Source of the DNA: Variovorax beijingensis
Lineage (GTDB): Bacteria > Pseudomonadota > Gammaproteobacteria > Burkholderiales > Burkholderiaceae_C
Length of the DNA stretch: 64,000 nucleotides
NCBI RefSeq assembly: GCF_003951285.1
Contig: NZ_RXFQ01000017.1
Span: forward strand, 1 to 64,000
Direction of reading: 5' to 3'
In this document: positions 25,695 to 34,756 of the stretch, piece by piece
Position numbering within the stretch: the first letter of the stretch is position 1
How the letters are laid out: the number at the start of each line of letters is the position of its first letter
Program-made: the position numbers and the translations under genes
Notes under the pieces: model-generated
What the model was told of the DNA's origin: nothing
Databases searched by the model: none
The model's input: the letters and a program-made list of their open reading frames with translations, nothing else

Positions 25695-25897
25695 ACGTTG
25701 TGATCTCCGGAAAAACGATGGATGCGGATGGCTGCTTCCCATGCGCGGCGCGCCCCGAATGGAGGCGCGGCGGCACGAAGGAAGTACACGCAGCACGAAA
25801 GGTGCCATGCGCGGCAGCGAGCCATTCTCTCGCAGCGCAGGCATTGGCGCCCGGCTGCGGAGGCGCTTTTTCCTCGGGACGTTCCCGGATGCCGGGC

Positions 25898-26060
25898 TCA
25901 GCTCCAGGAGAGGGCGGCGATGTCGTTGACGAAGATCGGCGTGTCCTTCCAGAGCCCGCGCAGGCCGCGCGCCGCCACCGTGATGAACTGCGGCTGGTAC
26001 AGGAAGACATTGGCCGCGTCCTCGGCCAGCAGGCGCTGCGCACGCGAAGCTTCGATGTCA
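25898..26060 (-). pseudogene. C-terminal fragment of a second peptide-binding protein gene
   Basis: The minus strand between the second ATPase and the intact solute-binding gene encodes about 45 residues that closely follow the C-terminal end of that protein. The pairs FLYQPQF, GLWKDTPIFVND against GLWKENPIFVND, and ALSWS against ALSWG, are obvious, and both copies end at the same point. The N-terminal 90 per cent is missing. It is therefore the scar of a tandem duplicate that was largely deleted. It has no start codon of its own and is presumed non-functional. The rest of the 387-base gap (25695-26081) holds no gene I can support. Confidence 0.8.
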
Positions 26061-26081
26061 GGCTGCCGCCTTGCGGAATGT

Positions 26082-26908
26082 TCAGGCCGCCAGCAGCGTG
26101 CCGCCGGTGGGCGTGCGCGGCACCGCCTCGAGCAGCGTGCGCGTGTAGGGATGCTGCGCATTGCGAAAGAGTTCGCCGGGCGGGCCCTGCTCGACGATCT
26201 TGCCCTGCCACACCACGCAGACCTCGTCGCACAGATGGTTCACCACCGCGAGGTCGTGGCTGATGAGCAGGTAGCTCACGCCGAACTGCTGCTGCAGGTC
26301 CTGCATGAGGTTGAGCACCTGTGCCTGCACCGACACGTCGAGCGCGCTCACGGGCTCGTCGGCCACGATGAGCTTGGGCCGCGTGATGAGCGCGCGCGCG
26401 ATTGCGATGCGCTGGCGCTGCCCGCCCGAGAATTCGTGCGGGTACTTGTCCATGTCGGTGGTGCGCAGGCCTACGGCGGCCAGCGCCTCGGAGGCGCGCT
26501 CGCGCTGTTCGGCGCGGCTGGTTTCGGCCAGCGCTTCGAGCGGCTCGGCCACGATGCGTGCCACGGTCTGGCGCGGATCGAGCGAGCCGTAAGGGTCCTG
26601 GAACACCATCTGGAAATCGCGTCGCGCCGCGCGCAGCTCGGGCCGGGGCAGCCGGTGCAGGTCGCGGCCCAGCATGCGCACGCTGCCCGAAGTGGGCGTG
26701 TCGAGCGCCATCACCAGGCGCGCGATGGTCGACTTGCCCGAGCCCGATTCACCGACGATGCCCAGGCTGCGGCCCGCCGCGACGCTGAAGCTCACGCCGT
26801 TGAGCGCCTTCACGAGCGGCGGCGGCCCGAAGAGCTTTTCGCGCGGCAGCGCATAGTGGCGCACAAGGTCCGTCACCTCGAGCAGGGGCTGCGTGCTGGC
26901 CGGTTGGT

Positions 26909-26912
<4 letters not shown>
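26082..26912 (-). CDS. ABC transporter ATP-binding protein, OppF/DppF type
   Basis: A 276-residue ATPase subunit of an oligopeptide-type importer. Walker A is GESGSGKST (about 54-62), the Q-loop is QMVFQDPYGSLDPR, the signature is FSGGQRQR (about 159-166), Walker B is LIVADEP and the switch His is in LISHDLAVV. The C-terminal HPYTRTLLEAVP segment is typical of OppF/DppF. Its ATG overlaps the stop of the upstream ATPase gene (ATGA). It partners with that ATPase and the two permeases upstream. Confidence 0.93.
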
Positions 26913-27898
<986 letters not shown>

Positions 27899-27903
27899 AT
27901 CGC

Positions 27904-28779
27904 TTAGCGGGCGCGCGCAAGGCGCGGGTCGAGCAGGTCGCGCAGCCCGTCGCCGAGCAGGTTCAGGCCGAGCACTGCCATGGCAATGGCCATGCCGGGG
28001 AACACCGCGAGCAGCGGCGACTGGAACATCATGGTCTGCGCCTCGCTCAGCATGCGGCCCCACGAGGGCTGCGGCGGCTGCGTGCCCAGGCCAAGGTAGG
28101 AAAGGGCGGCCTCGGCCAGGATGGCAATCGCGAAGCGGATCGTGATCTGCACGATCAGCACGGCCGAGATGTTGGGCAGCACGTGCTGCATCGTGATGGC
28201 GAACGAACCCTTGCCGCAGGCGCGCGCGGCGGCCACGTATTCGCGCGACCAGATGGCATTGGCCGAGGCGCGCGTGATGCGGGCGAAGGTCGGGATGTTG
28301 TAGATGCCGATCGCGATGATCGCGTTGACGATGCCGGCGCCGAACACCGCCGTCATCATGATGGCCGACAGGATGGCCGGAAACGCGAGCGAGAAATCGG
28401 TGAGCCGCATGATCGCTTCCTCGACCCAGCCGCGCCGCGCCGCGGCGAGCAGTCCCAGCGCGGTGCCCACGACAAGCCCGATGCCCACCGCGATCACGCC
28501 CACCAGGATGGACGCACGCGCCCCCACCAGCAGCAGCGAGGCCACGTCGCGTCCGAAGGTGTCGGTGCCCAGCCAGTGCGCGCCCGAGGGCGGCTTGAGC
28601 TTGCTGGCCATGTCCATCTCGTAGGGCGACCAGGGCGTCCACACCAGCGAGAGGGCGGCGGCCAGCAGCAGGAGCAGCGTCAGCATGCCGCCGAGCACGA
28701 AGCTGCGGTGCCGGAGCGCGCGGCGCCAGAACCCAGGCACCTTGAGCGCGGCTGCGCTCGGAATGGGCACGGCGCTCAT
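27904..28779 (-). CDS. ABC transporter permease, OppC/DppC type
   Basis: A 291-residue inner-membrane permease. One hydrophobic segment lies near the N terminus (about 27-48), then the HWLGTDTFGRDV signature (about 67-78) and five further segments. The cytoplasmic EAA loop that contacts the ATPase is at about 178-195 (REYVAAARACGKGSF). It pairs with the DppB-type permease encoded just upstream, whose stop overlaps its start by ATGA. Confidence 0.93.
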   Translation of the reverse strand: MSAVPIPSAAALKVPGFWRRALRHRSFVLGGMLTLLLLLAAALSLVWTPWSPYEMDMASKLKPPSGAHWLGTDTFGRDVASLLLVGARASILVGVIAVGIGLVVGTALGLLAAARRGWVEEAIMRLTDFSLAFPAILSAIMMTAVFGAGIVNAIIAIGIYNIPTFARITRASANAIWSREYVAAARACGKGSFAITMQHVLPNISAVLIVQITIRFAIAILAEAALSYLGLGTQPPQPSWGRMLSEAQTMMFQSPLLAVFPGMAIAMAVLGLNLLGDGLRDLLDPRLARAR

Positions 28780-29726
28780 ATGTCGCTCGCCTTGATGCGC
28801 GGATCGATCACGGCATAGAGCACGTCGACCACGAAGTTCACGATGACCACCAGGGCCGCGAGCAGCATCACGCAGTTGCGCACCACGATCAGGTCGCGGT
28901 TGCTGATGGCCTGGAAGATCAGCCGGCCCAGGCCCGGCAGGTAGAACACGTTCTCCACCACGATGGTGCCGGCCAGCAGCTCGGAAAACTGCATGCCCAT
29001 GACGGTGACCACCGGGATCATCGCGTTGCGCAGCACATGGGTCCAGAGCACCGCGCGCTGCGAGACGCCCTTGGCGCGCGCGGTGCGCACGAAATCTTCG
29101 CGCATCACCTCGAGCACCGCCGAGCGCGTGATGCGCGCGAGGATCGCGGCCTGCACCACCGCCAGCGACAGGGCCGGCAGCAGCAGCGACTTGAGGCCCG
29201 CGAAGATGCCTTCGCCCCAGCCCTCGAAGCCGCCGGCCGAGAACCACTGCAGCTGCACCGAGAACACCAGGATCAGCAGGATCGCGAACCAGAAATTGGG
29301 AATGGCGATGCCCACCTGCGTGAGGCCCATCAGGCCGACGTCGCCGAGCTTGTTGTGGCGCGCGGCGGCGGTCACGCCCACCAGCAGCGCGAGCACCGTG
29401 GTGAAGGCCATGGCGAGCAGCGCCAGCGGCACGGTCAGCGCGAGCCGTTCCAGGATGAGGTCGAGCACCGGCGAGCTGTAGGCGTAGCTGTCGCCCAGGT
29501 TGCCGGTCAAGAGGCCCGCGATCCAGTGCCAGTAGCGCGTCCAGGCCGGCTGGTCGAGGCCGAGCTTGGTGGCCAGGGCGGCCACCGCCTCGGGCGCGGC
29601 ATCGGGGCCCATGAGCATCTGCGCGGCATTGCCTGGCAGGATCTCGAGGACGAGGAAGACGATGACCGAGGCGCCGATCAACGTGGCGATCAGCGTGGCG
29701 AGGCGCTTGAAAATGAACAGGCTCAT
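28776..29726 (-). CDS. ABC transporter permease, OppB/DppB type
   Basis: A 316-residue permease and the first gene of the operon that runs down to the amidase. The N-terminal membrane segment (about 9-29) and motif FLVLEILPGNAA (about 24-35) are typical of DppB. The EAA loop is at about 205-225 (REDFVRTARAKGVSQ). Five more hydrophobic segments follow or precede it. The gene starts 63 bases away from the divergent ferredoxin gene, so the operon promoter must lie in that short interval. Confidence 0.93.
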   Translation of the reverse strand: MSLFIFKRLATLIATLIGASVIVFLVLEILPGNAAQMLMGPDAAPEAVAALATKLGLDQPAWTRYWHWIAGLLTGNLGDSYAYSSPVLDLILERLALTVPLALLAMAFTTVLALLVGVTAAARHNKLGDVGLMGLTQVGIAIPNFWFAILLILVFSVQLQWFSAGGFEGWGEGIFAGLKSLLLPALSLAVVQAAILARITRSAVLEVMREDFVRTARAKGVSQRAVLWTHVLRNAMIPVVTVMGMQFSELLAGTIVVENVFYLPGLGRLIFQAISNRDLIVVRNCVMLLAALVVIVNFVVDVLYAVIDPRIKASDI

Positions 29727-29789
29727 GGGGCGGGGCGCAGCATAACCCGACTCGTGCAACAACCGTGCCTTGTTCGCGATAATCGGGGC

Positions 29790-30086
29790 ATGGCCCTCAT
29801 GATCACCGACGAATGCATCAACTGCGATGTCTGCGAGCCCGAGTGCCCGAACGATGCGATCTACATGGGCGCGGAGTTCTACGAGATCGACCCGCACAAG
29901 TGCACCGAATGCGTCGGCCACTTCGATGAGCCGCAGTGCGTGCAGGTGTGCCCGGTGGCGTGCATCCCGATCAACCCGGAGCACGTGGAAAGCCGCGAGA
30001 CGCTCTGGCAGAAGTTCGAGCGGCTCGCCGCGGCCAAGGCAAAGGCCGCGGCCGCCGAGCCGCCGGCGCCCTCAGCCGGCGCTTGA
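29790..30086 (+). CDS. YfhL-type 2[4Fe-4S] ferredoxin
   Basis: A 98-residue ferredoxin. The first cluster motif is C-x2-C-x2-C-x3-C-P (CINCDVCEPECP, about 10-21). The second is C-x2-C-x8-C-x3-C-P with an extra Cys three residues later (CTECVGHFDEPQCVQVCPVAC, split here for length: C37 to C57). The longer loop between the second and third Cys of this set is typical of YfhL-type and Allochromatium-type ferredoxins with a low redox potential. An Ala-Lys-rich tail follows. A shorter start at 29799 is possible. It is an electron carrier; its partners are not encoded here. In many relatives it sits near coaD. Confidence 0.93.
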   Translation: MALMITDECINCDVCEPECPNDAIYMGAEFYEIDPHKCTECVGHFDEPQCVQVCPVACIPINPEHVESRETLWQKFERLAAAKAKAAAAEPPAPSAGA

Positions 30087-30566
30087 ATCGTTTCGCTTTT
30101 TCTTTCTGCTGCTGCTTCCTCGCGCAGAGTCGGGTTTGTCAATGGCTGTGCCGCTGAAGCGAGGGCTCGATTTGCGGGGTTCCGCGCCGAGTTTCTGGGC
30201 CCGTGCCCGCGCCAGCTGTTCGGAAGACGCGAGCCGGCGTTCGGCCATGGCGGCCTGCCGGGCGTCGTGCGCCGTGCGGCGGCTGCGCTCGTAGGCTTCC
30301 TTTTCCTGCGACAGGCGGATGCGCTCGAGCTGGTCGGCGCGTTGCTCGGCCCTGCGCGTGGCGGCGTCCGCCGCGCGGCGGTCCGCCTCGGTGCGCGCAT
30401 CGTCCACCGCCAGCTGTTTTCCGCCTTCGCAGGGGCGGTCGGTGTAGGTGTTGCCGCAGCGATAGGTCTCGGACCTTCCCTGCGCCGCGGCGGGCATCCA
30501 GAAAGTGCCGCAGGCCACCAAAAACAAGGCGGCACCCGCGTTCCTGGCCCTGGTTCTATTCTTCAT
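30072..30566 (-). CDS. Exported protein with DUF4124-like start
   Basis: A 164-residue protein with a signal peptide (about 1-29, ending MPAAAQG). After it comes ETYRCGNTYTDRPCEGGK (about 33-50), which resembles the Tyr-x-Cys ... Tyr-x-Asp-x-Pro-Cys pattern of DUF4124 domains common in Burkholderiales. The rest is a charged helical stretch rich in Ala, Arg and Glu, and a basic end with RKKKRN. A purine-rich leader supplies GGGAG 11 bases before the ATG. It converges on the ferredoxin gene and overlaps its end by 15 bases. Function unknown. Confidence 0.75.
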   Translation of the reverse strand: MKNRTRARNAGAALFLVACGTFWMPAAAQGRSETYRCGNTYTDRPCEGGKQLAVDDARTEADRRAADAATRRAEQRADQLERIRLSQEKEAYERSRRTAHDARQAAMAERRLASSEQLARARAQKLGAEPRKSSPRFSGTAIDKPDSARGSSSRKKKRNDSSAG

Positions 30567-30617
30567 TTCTTTTTCTCTCCCTTTTCTTTTCTCTCCCGCG
30601 CTCTCTTGGCCGGCTGA

Positions 30618-31250
30618 CTAGGCGGTGGCGGGCGTGCCTCCGTCGCCGGGCTCCCGCCGCGGCGGTTTGGGCCGGGGCGGTTTGCTCGTGTGAATGATCA
30701 AGGTGGCTTTTTCCATTTCGCCCGCCACCAGCGCGGGCGCCGCGTGCAGCGTGCGCACGATGGCGTCCTCGATGGCTTCGCGCTGCTCCTTGAGCGGCTT
30801 CTTGAGCACCCAGTTGATGACCTCCGACTTCACGCCGGGATGCCCGATGCCCAGGCGCAGGCGCCAGTAGTCGCCGGTGCCCAGCTGCGCATGGATGTCG
30901 CGCAAGCCGTTGTGGCCCGCGTGGCTGCCGCCGAACTTGAGCTTGGCCTGGCCGGGCACCACGTCGAGTTCGTCGTGCACCACGAGGATTTCCTCGGGCG
31001 CGATCTTGAAGAAGCGGGCCAATGCGCCCACCGACTTGCCCGACAGGTTCATGAAGGTCTGCGGCTCCAGCAGCCAGACGCTTTGCCCGGCGATGTTCGT
31101 GCGCGCCGCAAGGCCGTGGTAGCTGCGCTCGGGCACGAGGTTGAGCTTCCAGTCGCGCGCCAGGGCGTCGATCCACCAGAAGCCCGCGTTGTGCCGGGTG
31201 GCTTCGTATTCAGGCCCCGGATTCCCGAGGCCGACAAACAGCTTGATCAT
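30618..31250 (-). CDS. pth: Peptidyl-tRNA hydrolase
   Basis: Pth releases stalled tRNAs from peptidyl-tRNA, an essential ribosome-recycling task. The 210 residues show KLFVGLGNPGPEYEATRHNAGF (split: GLGNPGPEY at 6-14, catalytic H20 in TRHNAGF), EPQTFMNLSG (about 61-70), the HDELDVVPGQAKLK block (about 91-104), and GHNGLRDI (about 111-118). The C terminus is basic (KPPRPKPPRR). It lies downstream of rplY, the common order in Burkholderiales. The leader sequence has no strong ribosome binding site, but this ATG matches the family's start exactly. Confidence 0.96.
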   Translation of the reverse strand: MIKLFVGLGNPGPEYEATRHNAGFWWIDALARDWKLNLVPERSYHGLAARTNIAGQSVWLLEPQTFMNLSGKSVGALARFFKIAPEEILVVHDELDVVPGQAKLKFGGSHAGHNGLRDIHAQLGTGDYWRLRLGIGHPGVKSEVINWVLKKPLKEQREAIEDAIVRTLHAAPALVAGEMEKATLIIHTSKPPRPKPPRREPGDGGTPATA

Positions 31251-31270
31251 GAGGGGAATTATCTCGCCGC

Positions 31271-31308
31271 CCAAAAAGCAGAAGGCCCGCACGAGGCGGG
31301 CCTTCTGC
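31271..31308 (-). terminator. Rho-independent terminator after rplY
   Basis: A perfect 13-bp GC-rich stem (31278-31290 with 31296-31308) and a 5-base loop. On the minus strand the stem is followed by TTTTTGG. It sits 16 bases after the rplY stop codon and before pth, so pth may be expressed partly by read-through or from its own promoter. Confidence 0.85.
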
Positions 31309-31324
31309 AGGAACGCGAGAGAAA

Positions 31325-31993
31325 TTACTTCTTCGCGGCGGGCTTTGCCGTCTTGGCGGCAGGCTTGCCACCGGCTGCAGCAGCGCCTTCGGCAGGTGCT
31401 GCGCCTTCGGCGGCGGGTGCCGGCTCTTCGGAGACCAGCGGCGGCACGGCCGACACGATGACCGGGTTCAGCTTGCCGTGGCTCACGAACTTCACGCCCT
31501 TGGGCAGCTTGATGTCGCTCACGTGCAGCGTGGCGTTCTTCTTGAGGCTCGAGAGGTCCACTTCGATGAACTCGGGGAGGTCGGCCGGCAGGCAGCTGAC
31601 TTCGAGTTCGGTCATGACGTGGGTCACGAGGTTGTGGTCGAGCTTGACGGCGTCGGACTCTTCTTCACCCTTGTAGTGAAGCGGCACCTTCATGTGCATG
31701 CGGGTCTTGGCGTCGACGCGCTGGAAGTCGATGTGCTGCACCAGCTGGCGGAACGGGTGGTACTGCACGTCGCGCAGCAGCACCTTGCTGGTGGCGCCGC
31801 CGAGTTCCATTTCGAGGATCGACGAGTGGAAGGCTTCCTTCTTGAGGGCGTGCCACAGCGCGTTGTGATCGAGTTCGATCAGCTGGGGCTGGCCTTCACC
31901 ACCGTAGACGATACCGGGCGTCTTGCCCGAGATGCGGAGACGGCGGCTCGCACCCGTGCCCTGCTTGGCGCGCTCAAAAGCGACGAATTTCAT
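31325..31993 (-). CDS. rplY: 50S ribosomal protein L25 (general stress protein Ctc form)
   Basis: L25 binds 5S rRNA in the large subunit. The 222 residues are the long Ctc form: an N-terminal L25 domain (about 1-95, with SRRLRISGKTPGIVYGG) and a C-terminal TL5-type beta domain (about 97-185), then an Ala-Pro-Lys-rich tail. AGGAG lies 6 bases upstream of the ATG. It follows prs on the same strand by 96 bases and is closed by a strong terminator. The prs-rplY-pth order is conserved in relatives. Confidence 0.96.
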   Translation of the reverse strand: MKFVAFERAKQGTGASRRLRISGKTPGIVYGGEGQPQLIELDHNALWHALKKEAFHSSILEMELGGATSKVLLRDVQYHPFRQLVQHIDFQRVDAKTRMHMKVPLHYKGEEESDAVKLDHNLVTHVMTELEVSCLPADLPEFIEVDLSSLKKNATLHVSDIKLPKGVKFVSHGKLNPVIVSAVPPLVSEEPAPAAEGAAPAEGAAAAGGKPAAKTAKPAAKK

Positions 31994-32043
31994 AACAACT
32001 CCTGTGAGAGTCCACCGCGACCAGTGCGACTCCGGTTCAACAA

Positions 32044-32075
32044 GGGCGCCAATCCGAAAAAGGGAAGTGGCGCCC
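32044..32075. other. Stem-loop between prs and rplY
   Basis: GGGCGCCA (32044-32051) is an inverted copy of TGGCGCCC (32068-32075). The T-rich run follows it on the plus strand (GCTTTTTGCCC), the wrong side for terminating prs. It may be an mRNA-stabilising or attenuating hairpin in the prs-rplY transcript. Confidence 0.4.
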
Positions 32076-32089
32076 GCTTTTTGCCCAGA

Positions 32090-33061
32090 TCAGAACAGGT
32101 TGTCCTGGTCCGAGAACAAACTCATCACCGACTCGCCCTTGGCAATGCGCTGGATCGTCTCGGCGATCAGCGGTGCCACGGAGAGCTGGCGAACCTTTCC
32201 GCACGCCAGGGCGCCGTCGGAAAGGGGAATGGTGTTGGTCACGACCACTTCGTCGAGCGCGGAGTGGGTGATGCGCTCGATGGCCGGGCCCGAGAAGATC
32301 GGGTGCGTGCAATAGGCGTAGACGCTTTTCGCACCGCGCTCCTTGAGCACTTCGGCCGCCTTCACCAGCGTGCCGGCGGTGTCGATCATGTCGTCCATGA
32401 TCACGCAGTTGCGGCCGTCGATTTCGCCGATCACGTTCATGACCTCGCTCACGTTGGCCTTGGGGCGGCGCTTGTCGATGATGGCGAGGTCGCAGTTCAG
32501 CTGCTTGGCCAGCGCGCGGGCGCGCACCACGCCGCCGACGTCGGGCGAGACCACGATCAGGTCTTCGTAGTTCTTCTGGCGCAGGTCGCCCAGCAGCACC
32601 GGCGACGCATAGATGTTGTCGACCGGAATGTCGAAGAAGCCCTGGATCTGGTCGGCGTGCAGGTCCATCGTGAGCACGCGCTCGACGCCGACCGTTTCCA
32701 GCAGGTTGGCCACCACCTTGGCCGAGATCGGCACGCGGCTCGAACGCGGGCGGCGGTCCTGGCGGGCATAGCCGTAGTAGGGAATCACCGCGCTGATCCG
32801 CTCGGCCGAGGCGCGCTTGAGCGCGTCGACCATGATCAGCAGTTCCATCAGGTTTTCGTTGGTCGGTGCGCAGGTCGACTGCACCACGAACACATCGCGC
32901 GCCCGGACGTTCTGGTTGATCTCGACGGTGACTTCGCCGTCGGAGAAGCGGCCAACGCGCGCGGCACCCAGCGAGGTACCGAGGTTCTGCGCGATTTCTG
33001 CGGCGAGGCCAGGATTGGCGTTGCCGGTGAAAACCATGAAATCAGGGTGATTAGCCTGCAT
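32090..33061 (-). CDS. prs: Ribose-phosphate pyrophosphokinase (PRPP synthase)
   Basis: Prs makes 5-phosphoribosyl 1-pyrophosphate from ribose 5-phosphate and ATP for nucleotide, histidine and tryptophan synthesis. The 323 residues have FTGNANPGLA near the start, GRFSDGEV (about 38-45), the ATP-loop PYYGYARQDRR (about 102-112), the catalytic MDLHADQIQGFF block (about 135-146) and the PRPP-binding VIMDDMIDTAGT (about 222-233). The start at 33061 gives the usual length; upstream codons would add 25 residues of unrelated sequence. It lies between tRNA-Gln and rplY. Confidence 0.97.
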   Translation of the reverse strand: MQANHPDFMVFTGNANPGLAAEIAQNLGTSLGAARVGRFSDGEVTVEINQNVRARDVFVVQSTCAPTNENLMELLIMVDALKRASAERISAVIPYYGYARQDRRPRSSRVPISAKVVANLLETVGVERVLTMDLHADQIQGFFDIPVDNIYASPVLLGDLRQKNYEDLIVVSPDVGGVVRARALAKQLNCDLAIIDKRRPKANVSEVMNVIGEIDGRNCVIMDDMIDTAGTLVKAAEVLKERGAKSVYAYCTHPIFSGPAIERITHSALDEVVVTNTIPLSDGALACGKVRQLSVAPLIAETIQRIAKGESVMSLFSDQDNLF

Positions 33062-33159
33062 GAGCGCGTCCCGGCAGTGCAAATTGGCTTTTAGGAAGCC
33101 GCCAAAGAGTTTGAGTCGTGGCAGCCCGTGGGCCACCGATTATTGCAGCGGGCATGCTG

Positions 33160-33190
33160 CAAAAGAAGCACTGCGGCCGGTGGGCCGCAG
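33160..33190 (-). terminator. Terminator after tRNA-Gln
   Basis: CTGCGGCC (33171-33178) pairs with GGCCGCAG (33183-33190) around a 4-base loop. On the minus strand the stem is followed by TGCTTCTTTT. It starts 12 bases past the tRNA end. Confidence 0.65.
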
Positions 33191-33201
33191 TTTGAAGAAT
33201 T

Positions 33202-33278
33202 TGGCAGGGGAGAAAGGATTCGAACCTTTGCATGCTGGAATCAAAATCCAGTGCCTTAACCAGCTTGGCGACTCCCCT
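33202..33278 (-). tRNA. tRNA-Gln (UUG anticodon)
   Basis: A 77-base tRNA with CCA encoded. The acceptor stem AGGGGAG pairs with CTCCCCT, the anticodon stem-loop is CTGGATTTTGATTCCAG with anticodon TTG, and the T-arm contains GGTTCGAATCC. It lies between ispE and prs. Confidence 0.97.
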
Positions 33279-33344
33279 ACACGGGTCGATGGCTTTCGCC
33301 ACAAACCGATATGTCGCATCGGACCCATAACGATCCGATTATCT

Positions 33345-34235
33345 TCAGGTCGCCCATCCCCAAAGTGGATGAACGGCCAGGTTGCTGCATTGGCGAACCT
33401 GCCAGCCCGTGGGGGCCTTTGCCAGTTCCGCTTCCTGCGGCCCTTGCGGCATTTTCGCGAAAACCGAACTCCCGGAGCCGGTCATCCGGGCTTTGAATCC
33501 TTGGGCGCCGAGCCATTCGATGGCGTCGGTGACCGCGGGGCAAAGCCGCTGGGCAACCGGCTGCAGGTCGTTGTGGCCGAAGTCGAAAACCTTGAAAGCG
33601 CTGCTTTCGGGGTTTGGGGCTTCAAGCTGTTCGCTATCTGCAGCAAAGCCCGAGATTATAGCAACAGGAGTGGCGCGTTGAAGGTCGGGCGCAGAAAAAA
33701 TTAAGCGGGTATCGAGTCCCTGGGGTGGCTTGGCCACCACGAACCGTGCGGAAGGGATGTCCACAGGCCTGATTTTCTCGCCGATTCCCTCGACCCAGGC
33801 ATTGCGCCCGCCCAGGAAGAACGGCACGTCGGCGCCGAGTTTCACGCCGATCTCGGCCAGGCGAGAGAGCGGCAGGTTCAGCCCCCACAGGCGGTTCAGC
33901 GCCAGGAGGCAGGTGGCGGCGTCCGAGGAGCCTCCGCCCATGCCGGCCTGCGCCGGCACCTGCTTGGCGATGCCGATGTGGGCGCCCTGGCCGGGCGCCG
34001 CATGCGCCTGCAGCGCCCGCGCCGCGCGCAGCACGAGATCGTCGGGCGGCAGCTCGGTCGTGAGGTCTTCGCGGCTGAGCTGGCCGTCGCTGCGCAGTTC
34101 GACGTGGAGCGTGTCGCACCAGTCGATCAGCATGAAGACCGACTGCAGCAGGTGGTAGCCGTCTTCGCGCCGGCCGGTGATGTGCAGGAAGAGATTGAGC
34201 TTGGCCGGTGCGGGAAGGTCGTAGATCGCCTTCAT
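33345..34235 (-). CDS. ispE: 4-diphosphocytidyl-2-C-methyl-D-erythritol kinase
   Basis: IspE phosphorylates CDP-methylerythritol in the MEP route to isoprenoid precursors. The 296 residues show the GHMP-kinase pattern: PAPAKLNLFLHITGRREDGYH (split: PAPAKLNLFLH at 8-18, the catalytic Lys among them), the ATP-binding glycine loop PAQAGMGGGSSDAAT (about 93-107), and the C-terminal MTGSGSSVFA (about 260-269). It overlaps the lolB stop by four bases (ATGA) and precedes tRNA-Gln. Confidence 0.96.
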   Translation of the reverse strand: MKAIYDLPAPAKLNLFLHITGRREDGYHLLQSVFMLIDWCDTLHVELRSDGQLSREDLTTELPPDDLVLRAARALQAHAAPGQGAHIGIAKQVPAQAGMGGGSSDAATCLLALNRLWGLNLPLSRLAEIGVKLGADVPFFLGGRNAWVEGIGEKIRPVDIPSARFVVAKPPQGLDTRLIFSAPDLQRATPVAIISGFAADSEQLEAPNPESSAFKVFDFGHNDLQPVAQRLCPAVTDAIEWLGAQGFKARMTGSGSSVFAKMPQGPQEAELAKAPTGWQVRQCSNLAVHPLWGWAT

Positions 34236-34756
34236 GACCGCTCGAAGACGATGCGCAGGTCCGCCGTGGGGCCGGGAGACTCGCGGGTGGCCTGCAGGCG
34301 GCCGTTCGCGACCTGCGCGAGATCGGGGCGCCAGCCCGGCACGCGCTCGTCGCGGCCCGCGAGCCAGCCGAACAGCGCGCCGACCGGTATGGCCGCGCCC
34401 GTGGCGGCCTCGATCAATGCATCGACCGAGTCGAAGCGCCGGACCTCGCTGCCGTTCTTGAGCAGGGCCTCGCCGGGCGACCAGTGCAGCTGGGCCAGGG
34501 TGCTGCCGATCGGACTGGTGAGCGAGAGTTCGCCCGCTTCGGGAGAGCCGCGCAATTCGAACAATGCGGAAAAGGTCTGCACCGGCTGGCTGTCGATGCG
34601 CAGCGACATGCGGCCGCTCCAGCTGTCCGTGCTCCTGGGCACGGAGGAGCGGCCCGCCAGCTGGGCGCAGCCGGCGATCGAGAGCAGCGCGGCCCCGCCC
34701 GCAAGCAGGAGGGCGCGGCGGCCGCTGTCGGCCAGCCGGGGGGCGGGCACGCTCAC
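34232..34756 (-). CDS. lolB: Outer-membrane lipoprotein LolB
   Basis: LolB receives lipoproteins from LolA and inserts them into the outer membrane. It is 174 residues with a lipoprotein signal: Arg-rich start, hydrophobic segment, and lipobox LSIAGC with C30. The following WSGRMSLRI and FSALFELRGSPEAGELSLTSPIGSTLAQL stretch (split in two, about 46-90) is the LolB beta-barrel start. The C-terminal part is divergent, as often in beta-proteobacteria. Its start overlaps the TPR gene stop and its stop overlaps ispE, so the three genes form an operon. Confidence 0.9.
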   Translation of the reverse strand: MSVPAPRLADSGRRALLLAGGAALLSIAGCAQLAGRSSVPRSTDSWSGRMSLRIDSQPVQTFSALFELRGSPEAGELSLTSPIGSTLAQLHWSPGEALLKNGSEVRRFDSVDALIEAATGAAIPVGALFGWLAGRDERVPGWRPDLAQVANGRLQATRESPGPTADLRIVFERS

